Assembly: GCA_965277025.1 (NCBI GenBank) | Contig: OZ255706.1 | Coordinates: 3,348,001 to 3,412,000, forward strand | Origin: Methylomarinum sp965277025 | Lineage (GTDB): Bacteria > Pseudomonadota > Gammaproteobacteria > Methylococcales > Methylomonadaceae | DNA: 64,000 nucleotides | Direction of reading: 5' to 3' | Part shown: positions 27,455-37,335 of the stretch, in pieces | Layout of the letters: each line of letters starts with the position of its first letter | Numbering within the stretch: position 1 is the stretch's first letter | The notes under the pieces: model-generated | Databases searched by the model: none | Seen by the model: only the letters and a program-made list of their open reading frames with translations | Told to the model about the DNA's origin: nothing | Made by a program: the position numbers and the translations under genes

Positions 27455-27748
27455 ATGAGCGAAAAAAAACGGAAAACCTTTAGCGGGGCGCAAAAGGCCA
27501 AAATCGCGCTGGAAGCGGTTAAGAACATCAAAACGATCAATGAGATTGCTCAAGAGAATGAAGTCCATCCATCTCAGGTAAGCCAATGGAAAAAGGAACT
27601 GTTGGCCAATGCGGGAAGCCTGTTTGAAGGCAAACGCGGGCCGAAAGCGGTGAAGGCGCAAGACAATCCGGACCGTCTGTACGCCAAAATCGGGCAGTTG
27701 AATATGGAACTGGATTGGCTTAAAAAAAAGTCCGGGATCAGCCTATGA
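27455..27748 (+). CDS. IS3 OrfA (helix-turn-helix)
   Basis: 97 residues from ATG 27455, which has GAGG 9 nt upstream; the TTG at 27434 is an alternative. It contains the transposase_8 helix-turn-helix (FSGAQKAKIALEAVKN, then NEVHPSQVSQWKKEL) and a C-terminal leucine-zipper-like helix. It overlaps OrfB by ATGA at 27745-27748. Confidence 0.9.
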   Translation: MSEKKRKTFSGAQKAKIALEAVKNIKTINEIAQENEVHPSQVSQWKKELLANAGSLFEGKRGPKAVKAQDNPDRLYAKIGQLNMELDWLKKKSGISL

Positions 27749-28665
27749 TCACGCGTCAAAGCTGGGTGGATCAAAAAGATGAGTTGGCGTTAAGTCGGCA
27801 ATGCCAGTTATTGAACGTTACCCGCTCAGTAATCCATGAACAGAAAAAACGCCAACAACAGCCGGTGTCTGCTGAAGATCAGCAACTGTTGCGGTTGCTC
27901 GACGAAGAATATACCCGGCATCCTTTTTATGGCTCACGCCGTATGACAAAGTATTTACGCGGCCTTAACCATCAGGTCAACCGCAAACGGGTTCAGCGGC
28001 TGATGCGCATACCGGGGCTGGTCGGCATGGCGCCGGGCCCGAACACCAGTAAGCCGCATCCTGAGCATAAAGTCTATCCCTATCTGTTAAGAGGCGTCGA
28101 GGTGACACGCCCCAACCAGGTTTGGAGTACCGACATCACCTATATCCGGCTGCCGCAAGGATTTGTTTATCTGGTGGCCATCATGGATTGGTACAGCCGA
28201 AAAGTATTGGCATGGTAACTTTCCAATACCATGGACAGCGCGTTTTGCGTAAATTGTCTGGAGCAGGCCATCAAGACCTATGGCACACCGGAGATATTTA
28301 ATACCGACCAGGGCGCACAGTTCACCAGCGCGGACTTCACCGGGGTATTGAGTCAGCATGGCGTGACCATCAGCATGGATGGCCGGGGACGGGCCTTGGA
28401 CAATATCTTTGTTGAACGACTCTGGCGCACAGTGAAATATGAAGAAGTTTATTTGAAGCAATACGGCAACCTGCAAGCACTGTCAGCGGGGTTGACGGAC
28501 TACTTTGCCTTTTACAACAGCGAACGACCGCATCAGTCGTTAGGCTATGAAACGCCAGACAGGGTTTATCAATTCGCCACGGGAGGTGGCGCTAAAATCG
28601 TGGATAAATATAATGCCGGCACTGCCAAGCAGACGCCGGGTGAAAATATGGGCCAGAGCCATTGA
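27745..28665 (+). pseudogene. IS3 OrfB integrase, premature stop
   Basis: The rve-type integrase with an in-frame TAA at 28216-28218 after YSRKVLAW; the same frame continues LSNTMDSAFCVNCLEQAI to the stop at 28665. The codon is most simply a mutated CAA or CGA. Catalytic Asp (WSTDITYIRL) lies before the stop, and the second Asp (FNTDQGAQF) and Glu (ALDNIFVERLW) after it, so the truncated product cannot work. Confidence 0.88.
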
Positions 28666-29310
28666 GCCTGACTGTTATGAGGGTTCTATCTTAAATTCTC
28701 TAATAATTTGTCTGGACAATGGGGTCCACTTTAAAGACCACTCCCAGGTTGATTACCGGATGTTGCAAAAGCCAGTAACAATACGGTAATAATTGCAATC
28801 AAAAGCTGAAACAGGAAAGCCAGCCAACCAAAAACCATAAAATTGATAGAAGTAAACTGATATTTACGCGAGGGTCCAGTAAACCCGGGCAACATCAGCT
28901 CAGTCGACTGACTGTGAAAAGACAAAAGCATTCTGCTAAAAATTCCAGTCCGTCGCAGCAAATGTACTACCGACATACAGACATGCACAATAACCAGAAA
29001 CGCAAGCAAAAAAACTAAACCAGTATGAAGAAAACTGACTGCCTGATATAGGGACTCATCTTGCGCCAGCCACAAATTTAAAGGTTTGCCAAGAACAGTG
29101 AGTGGTTGCCCCAAATCCAGTTGCAGATAGCCACTGATAGGTAATAACAACAAACAAAGATAAATTAAAAAATAAACACTTAATGCCAGAAAGCGCTCGG
29201 CATCCGATATCGTCTCTGGATAAGGAGGCGGTTTATGTGTCAATCGCCACCCTATCCAGAAAACTACCAGCACAAAACTGATGATACCGATAATTAGATG
29301 TAGATTGAAA

Positions 29311-30435
29311 TAGAAGTTACGCATTGACAGGCAATGTTAAACTATGGGTTTAAAAAATCCCAAAGTCAATGCAAGGCAAACCTTGATAAGAGAAATAACA
29401 CGCCCCTCAACAGCCTGCTGTACATTACCCATGTATATTGGTTTTTTATTAAGTGAGCCGAAACAAGCTAGTTGTCGACGATTAGGAGAAGTCATGTCAA
29501 TATCACATGATAGCGTAAATCGATTTCTAAATCGGGAGCATTACACTGGGCGAGATTTATACAATGAAGCCAGCGCAAGCCTGAATTTAAAGGGCGGAAC
29601 CTTGAGTGTTGACGATAGTGTTCTTGATAAACCTTATAGCCAATATATGGCATATGTCAGTTATTTTTGGTCGGGAAAACATCATAGAGCAGTCAAGGGA
29701 ATCAATCTTGTCACGTTGTACTACACAGACATTCAAGGAAAACACCAACCACTGAATTTCCGGGTGGTCGATAAGGCGGAAGGAAAGACAAAAAATGACT
29801 ATTTTCAAGACATGCTGACCGAAGTATTAGCTTGGGGACTAGAACCTGGTTTTGTAACAGGAGATAGCTGGTACAGTTGCGTGGATAATCTTAAATTGAT
29901 AAGAAATCATCAGACAGGATTATTCTTTGCAGTGGAAGGTAATCGATTAGTCTCTGTTGAAAAAGGTTCATGGGTTCAAGTCAGGCAATTAGAAATCCCG
30001 GAAGACGGCTTAATGGTTTGGCTCAAAAATTTTGGGTATGTGAAATTATTTCGGACGATCTTGAAAGAACAAGTTCGCCATTACATAAGTTCACTACCTG
30101 ATGAAGAAAAAACCGCTGTTTTTGACAAGAAAGCATTTACCGAACAACATGATAGGCATTGGCAGATTGAGCAATATCATCGGGCAATAAAGCAGGTGTG
30201 TAATATTGAGCGGTTCCAGGTTCGCAATAAAAGAGCAATAAATAATCATATTTTTTCTGCAATTTGTGGCTTTGTTCAATTACAAAAATTGAGCTTTGCA
30301 GACGTGATTAATAATTGCTATAGCGTACAGCGGAATTTATTCAACGATGTTATGGCTTCGTTTATCGACACCTTTATGCCAAATATGAATCATTTAAACC
30401 CAAAATTTCGATCTGTTGTCAATGCGTAACTTCTA
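29311..30435 (+). mobile_element. IS701-like element, copy 2
   Basis: 1125 bp with 19-bp inverted repeats and a 5-bp duplication, TGAAA (29306-29310 and 30436-30440). It sits in the cytochrome b561-type gene at codon 47 or so. Confidence 0.93.
29344..30429 (+). CDS. IS701-like DDE transposase, copy 2
   Basis: 361 residues, intact. It differs from copy 1 at a few residues (for example Ser in NEASASLNL and Ile in LFRTILKEQ). The catalytic motifs are as in copy 1. Confidence 0.92.
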   Translation: MGLKNPKVNARQTLIREITRPSTACCTLPMYIGFLLSEPKQASCRRLGEVMSISHDSVNRFLNREHYTGRDLYNEASASLNLKGGTLSVDDSVLDKPYSQYMAYVSYFWSGKHHRAVKGINLVTLYYTDIQGKHQPLNFRVVDKAEGKTKNDYFQDMLTEVLAWGLEPGFVTGDSWYSCVDNLKLIRNHQTGLFFAVEGNRLVSVEKGSWVQVRQLEIPEDGLMVWLKNFGYVKLFRTILKEQVRHYISSLPDEEKTAVFDKKAFTEQHDRHWQIEQYHRAIKQVCNIERFQVRNKRAINNHIFSAICGFVQLQKLSFADVINNCYSVQRNLFNDVMASFIDTFMPNMNHLNPKFRSVVNA

Positions 30436-30842
30436 TGAAATACAAATCCTGTTTTGTAGAACCGAGAACAGCGCTCTGCATCAACCAACCGGTTACAAAC
30501 TGGGAAACGATAATAATCACAGCCAGCCAATGCAAAACAACAGACAGAAAATCATAACGTGATTCAGACTGTCGCATGATACCTCGCTATCAACCTAATA
30601 GGTTGTCAGGTTAGATGAGTAACCCCTGCTGTATCAATTCGCCATTTCTCTCACCCATTAACATTAAAGAAAATGATATATCAATACGGCATAATTCGGG
30701 TTGAATTTATTATTGTTAATGGCCAATTAAAATAGACCAAAACTGGCCAACAAAAGTGAGCCACTTTTTCAGACTTTATTTATTGAAATAAATCTGAGAG
30801 AGTCCCTGAATTTTTTCAGGGAGTCCTGTGAAGGAGTGGAAC

Positions 30843-32393
30843 GTGATTCATCAAATCAAAGCGTTATACAACGAAGGCAATGGCTTATCGATGCGCAAGA
30901 TTGCCAGACAACCGGGTATTTCCCGGCATACAGTCTCGAAGTACCTGAAACTGACAGAGGCTGAAATTACGGCCTTACAGGCAACCACAGAGCGTGGTAA
31001 AAAACTGGATGACTACCGGGAGTATATTATCCATCTGCTGCAGACCTGGCCGGGCTTGTCGGCGGTCAAGGTGCTGCGCAAATTGAAAGCCAAAGAGGAG
31101 ATGCTGGCGGTTTCCGACCGTTCGGTACGCCGCTACATTCAAGCGTTGAAGCAGGAAATCAGCGTCAAGCAGCAGCGCTATTATGAACCGGTACTGGACA
31201 TGGTGCCGGGCGAACAGTGTCAGGTCGATGGCGGCGAGTTGCGTGGTGTCATGATTGGCGGTGTGGAAACTACAGTGTATTTCATGGTGTTTGTGCTGTC
31301 TTGTTCCAGGCTGATGTATGTATCTGTATCCGACCGGCCCATTGATACGGAAACTCTGATTCAGCAGCACGATGCGGCATTTCGCTATTTCGGCGGCATG
31401 CCAGCTGAATGTGTTTATGATCAAACCAGACTGGTGGTGATCAGTGAAGTGTTTCGGGAGCTGACACTCAATCAACGTTTTCATCAGTACGCCACAGCGG
31501 CCGGCTTCCATATCCGTGCCTGCGAAGGCTATGACCCGGAAAGTAAAGGCAAGGTTGAAGCCGGGGTCAAATACGTCAGGCAAAACGGTCTCTATGGGGA
31601 AACCTTTACGGACTGGTCTGGGCTGGAAAGGTATCTGTCCGACTGGCTGGACACGATTGCCAACCAGCGTGTTCATGGCAGCACCGGTCAACAGCCGGCC
31701 ATGCACTATCGAAACGAAGAACAGGACAGGATGCTGCCGTACCTGACACCGTCTTGCGTCAGCGAGAATCCAGCGCAGGCCAGGGTCACCCGCAAAGTGG
31801 ACAAAACCGGCCTGATAGCCTGGCAGGGAAACAAATACTCAGTGCCCATGGCTTATCAAAGGGCGCAGGTGGCGGTAAAAGTCGAACACGGTCAATTACG
31901 GATCGCTGACCTCTCGACCGGCCAGAAGATTGCCGAACATACCCTGCGCCTGGAAAAAGGCCAGATCATCAAGAACACCGATCATTATCGTGATAAAGGT
32001 CAATATATCCAGCAACTGGAGCAGGACATCCAGGAACTGCCGGGAAAAGGGGCTGACGCCAGTCAGGCATTGTGTGCATTACTGAAAGCCACCTCGCCGA
32101 AAATCGACAAAGACCAGTTACCGGGCGTCAAACAGATCCTCAAGCAATGGACGTCACAATACGGCCCGGTGAGCGATGAAGTACTGATGCGTATCCTGGA
32201 TCGAACACAGCTCACCGCAACAGGTTTCAAGGATTGTCTGGACGCCTGGCAACACCACCCAGCGCGAAGTACCCATGAGAAGGCCGCTGCACAGATAACA
32301 ACTACGCGCCAGAAAGCGCCCACCCAACTGGAACGCTATCGCGTCCTGAATGGCCAGTCGACTGGTCAGGAGGTGAGCCATGTCATCCATTGA
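30843..32393 (+). CDS. istA: IS21 transposase IstA
   Basis: About 516 residues from GTG 30843, which is preceded by AAGGAG; the GTG at 30828 is an alternative. It has an N-terminal helix-turn-helix (MRKIARQPGISRHTVSKYL) and an rve catalytic core with Asp in EQCQVDGGEL and VYDQTRLV and Glu in SKGKVEAGVKYV. The C-terminal Mu-transposase-like domain follows. It overlaps istB by 14 nt. Intact. Confidence 0.94.
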   Translation: MIHQIKALYNEGNGLSMRKIARQPGISRHTVSKYLKLTEAEITALQATTERGKKLDDYREYIIHLLQTWPGLSAVKVLRKLKAKEEMLAVSDRSVRRYIQALKQEISVKQQRYYEPVLDMVPGEQCQVDGGELRGVMIGGVETTVYFMVFVLSCSRLMYVSVSDRPIDTETLIQQHDAAFRYFGGMPAECVYDQTRLVVISEVFRELTLNQRFHQYATAAGFHIRACEGYDPESKGKVEAGVKYVRQNGLYGETFTDWSGLERYLSDWLDTIANQRVHGSTGQQPAMHYRNEEQDRMLPYLTPSCVSENPAQARVTRKVDKTGLIAWQGNKYSVPMAYQRAQVAVKVEHGQLRIADLSTGQKIAEHTLRLEKGQIIKNTDHYRDKGQYIQQLEQDIQELPGKGADASQALCALLKATSPKIDKDQLPGVKQILKQWTSQYGPVSDEVLMRILDRTQLTATGFKDCLDAWQHHPARSTHEKAAAQITTTRQKAPTQLERYRVLNGQSTGQEVSHVIH

Positions 32394-33120
32394 CAGCGTT
32401 GCCGGAAAATACCGCAGTCTGTGCCTGTCGGGCATTGCCGAACAACTGGTCACCCTGCTCAGTCAGGCAGAAGCCAACGAAAGCTCCTGCCTGCACTTTG
32501 CCGAAAGCCTGGTGGACTTGGAGCGACAACAGCGCAACCAAAAACGCATCGAGCAAAACCGCAAACGCGCCGGATTTCCCGTGCAAAAAAGCCTGGATGA
32601 GTTCGACTACCGCGTGCAGACCACCATCAGCAAACGGGAAATCAACAGCCTGCTGGACTTTGGTTTCATCGACAACCGCGAAAACATCGTCTTCATTGGC
32701 CCGCCCGGGGTCGGTAAAACCCACCTGTCCATCGGCATCGGCCTGAAGGCGATTGAGGCCGGCTACAAGGTCAGCTTCAATACCGCGCCGGGACTGATTG
32801 AAATGCTGGAGATTGCCGAACTCAAAGGTGAGCTGAAAAAGAAAATTAATCAGCTGGCCAAGTTCGATGTCTTGATCATCGATGAACCGGGCTATTTACC
32901 GTTGAACAAACAAGGGATGCACAACCTGTTTCAACTGATTAACACGCTGTATGAATACCGCTCGATCATTCTGACCACCAACAAGGAATTCACCAACTGG
33001 GGAGAATTTTTCATCGATGACAATATCGCCGTGCCGATTGTCGACCGACTCATTCATCATTCACATATTTTTATGCCGGGAGGGGAAAGCTATCGATTGA
33101 AATCCAAACTGAATAACTGA
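32380..33120 (+). CDS. istB: IS21 helper ATPase IstB
   Basis: 246 residues. This is the AAA+ ATPase that assists IstA in target selection. Walker A is GPPGVGKTH near residue 107, Walker B VLIIDEPGYLP, and sensor-type residues occur in ILTTNKEFTNW. Coupled to istA by overlap. Intact. Confidence 0.95.
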   Translation: MSSIDSVAGKYRSLCLSGIAEQLVTLLSQAEANESSCLHFAESLVDLERQQRNQKRIEQNRKRAGFPVQKSLDEFDYRVQTTISKREINSLLDFGFIDNRENIVFIGPPGVGKTHLSIGIGLKAIEAGYKVSFNTAPGLIEMLEIAELKGELKKKINQLAKFDVLIIDEPGYLPLNKQGMHNLFQLINTLYEYRSIILTTNKEFTNWGEFFIDDNIAVPIVDRLIHHSHIFMPGGESYRLKSKLNN

Positions 33121-33384
33121 CTTATACCGAGGAAAAAGTGGCGCACTTTTAATGGCCGAAACTGGCTCAGTTATTTTGGCCATTGACAATTATAAGCGCA
33201 ATAGCCTTGCTGATGACTGAATAAATGTCAATTTCGATTCAAAATAACAACACAAACTGATTTCCTTCCAGAAGTGGTAAATGCAGCTCCATCAATGAGG
33301 GGCCTCCTTTCTTATTGAGGACGCGCTGAACAAATCATCCATACTATCAGCGCCCACAAAATCAATGGCTTGTAGCTATCAACT

Positions 33385-33405
33385 TTGACGACACCTCCCT
33401 GTGTC
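33385..33405 (+). repeat. 21-bp repeat, copy 1
   Basis: TTGACGACACCTCCCTGTGTC differs at one base from 50371-50391. It contains a small palindrome (GACAC/GTGTC). The surrounding spacer 33189-33434 holds no gene. Confidence 0.45.
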
Positions 33406-33434
33406 GAGGGAAGCAGTCATTCTGTCAATTTAGG

Positions 33435-34070
33435 CTACTTTATGACAGGAGATTTACATTGTTGCTGAAGGTTTTGTATTAACCATTCCATCAATCTATC
33501 TGCCACCTTCCGGGAGGCCTGATTGAATGCATTGACAGCTCCTTGTGCATTATTCTCGACTACTGGCGAAGTTTCCCTAAACGTTGTTGTGGCAATGATT
33601 TTTCGTTGTCTGGCATCGAGTAAATTGAACTGAAGGGTAACAACAACATGAGAATTATTTGCATCAATAATTTGCTTAAAATCCAGTAAATTACTCTCCA
33701 GCAGATAATCTGCTTTTGACACCGAAATATCAGTGACAACCGCTTTGAACAAGCCCCTGGCTTGTATACTCTGTTGAAATAGTTTTTCCAGCAATCTGAC
33801 GGGTGCATCACTCCACTGATTGTAGACATAATTATTCAGATCATTGGCTGTTTCAGAATAAACAATCGCCTGACTTTTATAAGGTGAAAGCGCACCAATA
33901 GGTGAGATTTTTAATACCTTGTCAGCCTTCAAACAATCTTTATTTTTTGTTTGTATTTGGCCGTCGACATAATAATTCAAGGTATAATAATTAATGGGTG
34001 GGACGGTCTCGACCATACAGCCACTTAATAAAAGTGAAGCGGCATAAAAACAGTTATATATCCTTTTCAT
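33435..34070 (-). CDS. ABC transport auxiliary lipoprotein (PqiC/DUF330-like)
   Basis: 211 residues with a lipoprotein signal (LLLSGC, lipidated Cys at about 18), so the mature protein is membrane-anchored in the periplasm. The body fits the ABC_trans_aux family seen with MCE-type transporters: PPINYYTLNYYV near the start, then VLKISPIG, and a C-terminal helix. It is the last gene of a four-gene cluster, overlapping the MCE gene by 4 nt. Probable role: the periplasmic or outer-membrane partner in lipid transport. Confidence 0.85.
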   Translation of the reverse strand: MKRIYNCFYAASLLLSGCMVETVPPINYYTLNYYVDGQIQTKNKDCLKADKVLKISPIGALSPYKSQAIVYSETANDLNNYVYNQWSDAPVRLLEKLFQQSIQARGLFKAVVTDISVSKADYLLESNLLDFKQIIDANNSHVVVTLQFNLLDARQRKIIATTTFRETSPVVENNAQGAVNAFNQASRKVADRLMEWLIQNLQQQCKSPVIK

Positions 34071-34951
34071 GGCTGTTCACCCGGTCCAGGCTTTATTTCT
34101 GATCGTTTATATAAAATATCGCCGGGGCTATGTTCAAATGTCTCCACTGTTTTTTGTAAGTCAGCGGCTAAAAATGTCAACTGATGTATTAACTGATTAA
34201 ACGCTGCCAGGCTTTGGCTTAGCTCCTGTCCCATTTCCTCCCCTAAGTCCCCATAATTTGCTGTTAATTTATCGGACATCTTTTTAACACTATCTGAAGC
34301 TTTGGCGACTTTTTCAAAAGCCGAGGTGACTCTTAGTTCCATTTTAACGCCATGATCCACTAACTTTCTGAAGGCCGGCAATTGCTGTCTGATATCTTTT
34401 ATCATCAGATTGGTTTGCAGCAGAGTTTCTTCAAAATTTTGCAGATTCTTATCACTTAACAAGCGTGTAAATTTATCCATCGCTAATACTGCTTTACCAG
34501 TGATATCAGTTACTGACTCATCAATACGGGCGAAAATTGAAGGTTCTGATGGAATAACAGGAGTTTGACCATCCTTACCGACCAATAAAGGCGCATCCTT
34601 GCTACCACCGCTTAATTCTATATAGGCAAGCCCTGTCAATCCAAACAGTTTTAGCGTTGCCTTGGTATCCTGCTTGATAGGCACTCCTTGCTTGATTTTG
34701 AGCAGCAGTTCAACTTGTTCAGGGTTATCCTTACGTAAACTTATTTTACTGACTGTTCCCACATTGACACCACGATATTTAACCGAGGCATCAGGGCTTA
34801 ATCCTGCAACTGATTCCGACATATAGACTTTATAATAGGTGTACTCTTGCTCTGATCCATATTTACCCAGCCAATAGATAAAATAAATCAGGCCTCCAGC
34901 CAATAAAACAACAAACAAGCCGACTACGGTATAGTTGATTCTACTTTCCAT
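34067..34951 (-). CDS. MCE/MlaD-family substrate-binding protein
   Basis: 294 residues from ATG 34951 (MESRINYTVVGLFVV); a longer start at 34972 would overlap the ATPase gene more. One N-terminal membrane helix is followed by an MCE domain at about 40-120 (YKVYMSESVAGLSPDASVKY, then GVNVGTVSKISL) and a long helical C-terminal region that could form a tunnel, as in MlaD/PqiB-type proteins. It holds phospholipid in the periplasm. The start overlaps the ATPase stop by 11 nt, indicating coupled translation. Confidence 0.9.
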   Translation of the reverse strand: MESRINYTVVGLFVVLLAGGLIYFIYWLGKYGSEQEYTYYKVYMSESVAGLSPDASVKYRGVNVGTVSKISLRKDNPEQVELLLKIKQGVPIKQDTKATLKLFGLTGLAYIELSGGSKDAPLLVGKDGQTPVIPSEPSIFARIDESVTDITGKAVLAMDKFTRLLSDKNLQNFEETLLQTNLMIKDIRQQLPAFRKLVDHGVKMELRVTSAFEKVAKASDSVKKMSDKLTANYGDLGEEMGQELSQSLAAFNQLIHQLTFLAADLQKTVETFEHSPGDILYKRSEIKPGPGEQP

Positions 34952-35708
34952 GCTGCCCTCGAATACGTCCACGCTCGCCTTTGAAAAAAGCGTTAATCAC
35001 AGGATGATCACTTTTCATCACAGTTTCCAAATCACCTTCGGCAATGACTTTTTTATCCCCTAAAACGGCAAAACGATCAACTATATTCCAGATGGAATCC
35101 AGATCATGCGTCACCATCACCACGGTCAATCCCAATATATCACGTAATTCCTGAATCAAATGATCAAAGGCTTCTGCGCTGACAGGGTCGAGACCAGATG
35201 TTGGTTCATCCAAAAACAATAATTCCGGATCCATCGCCAAGGCTCTTGCCAGTCCCGCGCGTTTAATCATACCACCGCTTAATTCGGCTGGATATAAGTC
35301 CGCAGCATGATGGGGTAAACCAACCATATTGAGTTTAATTTTTACCAATTCACCAATCACTTTTTCAGATAAATCGGTATATTCGCGTAACATTACGGCA
35401 ATATTTTCCGCCACAGTCAATGGCGAATAGAGCGCCCCGGATTGAAATAGAATTCCCCATCGCCTGCGGAGTTGTTTTGCCTGCATCGGCGTCAGAGTCA
35501 GTAAATCATGTCCCAACACACTGATCTCGCCAGCCTGGGGACGCAACAGCAAAATGAATTCACGCAGCAGCGTTGATTTCCCCGATCCACTGCCACCCAG
35601 CAGACCATAAATCTCACCTTGCTTGACAGTCAGACTGGCGCCATCATGTACAACATTATCGCCAAAACGAGTGACAATATTTCTGGCGATAATGACCGCG
35701 TTCATCAA
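34941..35708 (-). CDS. MlaF-type ABC transporter ATPase
   Basis: 255 residues. Walker A GGSGSGKST near residue 36, signature LSGGMIKRAGLARALA, Walker B LLFLDEPTSGLD and the switch His in VMVTHDLDS are all present. The Mla-family signature with MIKR is characteristic. It drives phospholipid movement with the permease encoded upstream, overlapping it by 4 nt (35705-35708). Confidence 0.93.
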   Translation of the reverse strand: MMNAVIIARNIVTRFGDNVVHDGASLTVKQGEIYGLLGGSGSGKSTLLREFILLLRPQAGEISVLGHDLLTLTPMQAKQLRRRWGILFQSGALYSPLTVAENIAVMLREYTDLSEKVIGELVKIKLNMVGLPHHAADLYPAELSGGMIKRAGLARALAMDPELLFLDEPTSGLDPVSAEAFDHLIQELRDILGLTVVMVTHDLDSIWNIVDRFAVLGDKKVIAEGDLETVMKSDHPVINAFFKGERGRIRGQHGK

Positions 35709-36853
35709 ATACCCAACTCGGTCAAAATTACTGAAAAAACGGCATCACAGGCAATCACCAGAAAAATGGCATTGACCACGCTGATGGTGGTGTAACGACC
35801 GATGCTTTCGGTATCTTTGGCTACCTGAAATCCATTGAAACAGCCGACAATCGCAATCAGCCAGGCGAAAAAAGGGCCTTTTCCAATTCCTATCCAGACA
35901 TGCTTGCTATCTAAAACATTTTGCAAACGATGAATAAATTCATTGAAGGATATATTCAAGTGTAAATCTGAAATCAACATACCGCCAGCAATACCGATGA
36001 TGTCAGCAAAAAAAATCAACAGTGGCAAGGCGATCATCAAAGCGAAAACACGGGGCAGAACCAAAAAACGATGAGGCTCAAACCCCATCGTTCGCATGGC
36101 GTCGATTTCTTCGGTCAATTTCATTACCCCTAGTTGCGCAGTATAGGAGGAACCGGTTCTGCCTGCCACGACAATCGCCGTAATCAGTGGAGCCAGCTCA
36201 CGACTGATGGAGATCCCGATCATATCGACAATAAAAATATTGGCGCCAAATTTTTCCAATTGCACAGCTCCCTGGTAGGCGATCACCACGCCGATCAAGA
36301 AACTGGTCAATGCAATGATGGGCAACGCTCTAAAGCCTGCATCTTCAATATTTTTAATAATGGCTTTCAAGCGAAATTCTGCCGGATTCCGTAAAGAATA
36401 GAGAAAATGGACAAAATTTTCACCGATAAAAGCCAAAAAAGTCGCAAATAACGCTCCTACCCGATAAGATCTAAGGCCTATATCTTCCAGAATTTGAATA
36501 AGCAGCGCCGATTCCTTTTTTTCTTTTAAAGGTTTCTCCTCATGGCGATATTTTTGCAACAAATCATAAAGACGAACAAACTCTTTACCCTGTCCGGACA
36601 GTTCAACAACACATCCCTGCTTTTGCAACTGCTCGATGGCCTGAATATGCAATAACATACCTGCACTGTCTATTTGACTGACTTGTTCGACATTCCAATT
36701 GACCTGGCAATTTTTCAACCCCGAAACTACCCTGTTTAGTTGCGGGGAAATTTTACCTGAATATTCAGCTTTCCAGTTCCCCGCACTGGTCAATTGAACG
36801 ACTTGGCTGGAAACATTTTCCTGATGGAATTGGGCTGATGTCAAAACGTCCAC
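35705..36853 (-). CDS. MlaE-type permease with N-terminal STAS domain
   Basis: 382 residues. Residues 1-105 form a STAS-like domain (VEQVSQIDSAGMLLHIQAIE), corresponding to a fused MlaB; 120-382 is the MlaE permease with about five or six helices, including ELAPLITAIVVAGRTGSSYTAQLG and the EEIDAMRTMG coupling segment. The order in the cluster is permease, ATPase, MCE, auxiliary lipoprotein. No separate MlaB or MlaC gene is present. Confidence 0.92.
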   Translation of the reverse strand: MDVLTSAQFHQENVSSQVVQLTSAGNWKAEYSGKISPQLNRVVSGLKNCQVNWNVEQVSQIDSAGMLLHIQAIEQLQKQGCVVELSGQGKEFVRLYDLLQKYRHEEKPLKEKKESALLIQILEDIGLRSYRVGALFATFLAFIGENFVHFLYSLRNPAEFRLKAIIKNIEDAGFRALPIIALTSFLIGVVIAYQGAVQLEKFGANIFIVDMIGISISRELAPLITAIVVAGRTGSSYTAQLGVMKLTEEIDAMRTMGFEPHRFLVLPRVFALMIALPLLIFFADIIGIAGGMLISDLHLNISFNEFIHRLQNVLDSKHVWIGIGKGPFFAWLIAIVGCFNGFQVAKDTESIGRYTTISVVNAIFLVIACDAVFSVILTELGI

Positions 36854-37335
36854 ATTTTGTTTTTATGTTAAGCAGAGCAAATGTTTTAATATACTGTTAT
36901 ACATCAATAAAGTATATCGTTATTGAGGTAATCTTTTAACCTGGATCTTTCACCAGGACAATTATATTGTTTAAGGAATCACTGAATAAATCAGCGATTA
37001 TTTGCTACGCAAGGATGCATCGTCAAAATCAAATACTATAAGTTATTGATTTTAAATAAAAGTTCAAACCACACAACGCTTTGTGGGCATTGACCAATCA
37101 GAGATGTTTATACAGCGCTTCTCCCAGACTATCTCCCTTGAAATGACGAAAAAAATCCCCAAAATGCTTCCTAAATAGAAACGATTCCTGTTAAGATTCG
37201 TCTTGACTGCTGGTGTTGAATCGCTACCATATTACAAAAGTTCACACCGGAAAAAACATAAAGAATAAGAGACCTTCTTCTTAACAATCGCCTGATTTTC
37301 TTTATCGGGCGATAATAATACGATAGGTGAATACG
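36854..37335. other. divergent intergenic region
   Basis: 480 bp between the lipid-transport operon and the spermidine-synthase-like gene. It contains the palindrome at 36977 and presumably both promoters. Nothing coding is seen. Confidence 0.4.
36977..36999. repeat. REP-like palindrome (AAATCAGCGAT family)
   Basis: AATCACTGA and TCAGCGATT form an imperfect stem around ATAAA; contains AAATCAGCGAT. Confidence 0.55.

Larger units (their letters stand above)
27387..28737 (+). mobile_element. IS3-family element
   Basis: 1351 bp. The inner end sequences GTGGACCCC and GGGGTCCAC are inverted repeats near each terminus. A 5-bp duplication, CCACT (27382-27386 and 28738-28742), was located by restoring the interrupted cytochrome b561 reading frame. 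Confidence 0.88.
26982..30577 (-). pseudogene. cytochrome b561-type membrane protein with DUF3611-like C-terminus, split by two ISs
   Basis: Reassembled on the minus strand. 30577 to 30436 encodes MRQSESRYDFLSVVLHWLAV and runs to QDLYF. After the IS701-like element (duplication TGAAA) the frame continues 29310 to 28738 as FNLHLIIGIISFVLVVFW to NQPGSG. After IS3 (duplication CCACT) it continues 27386 to 26982 as SGNEYSIFWAKCGIVS to the stop. All three join in one frame, giving about 370 residues. The first two-thirds is cytochrome b561-like, with haem-ligand candidates in LHWLAV, NLHLIIG, LHTGLVF and VIVHV. The last third (MLRVGLFSGYIGIAIAIMG, VSNFSIVIAHFAGIIISLWL) resembles DUF3611 membrane proteins. 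It would shuttle electrons in the inner membrane; partners are unknown. Confidence 0.8.
30714..33188 (+). mobile_element. IS21-family element
   Basis: 2475 bp. The ends TGTTAATGGCCAA and the complement of TTGGCCATTGACA form the terminal inverted repeat, with a second subterminal repeat (GTGAGCCACTTTTTC and GAAAAAGTGGCGCAC), as usual for IS21. A 5-bp duplication, ATTAT (30709-30713 and 33189-33193), flanks it. It lies in the spacer upstream of the cytochrome b561-type gene and seems not to break a gene. Confidence 0.9.

Noticed and set aside
28216..28218. Programmed readthrough in IS3 OrfB
   Set aside because: IS3 elements frameshift between OrfA and OrfB but do not need a stop inside OrfB; a single-base nonsense mutation is simpler.
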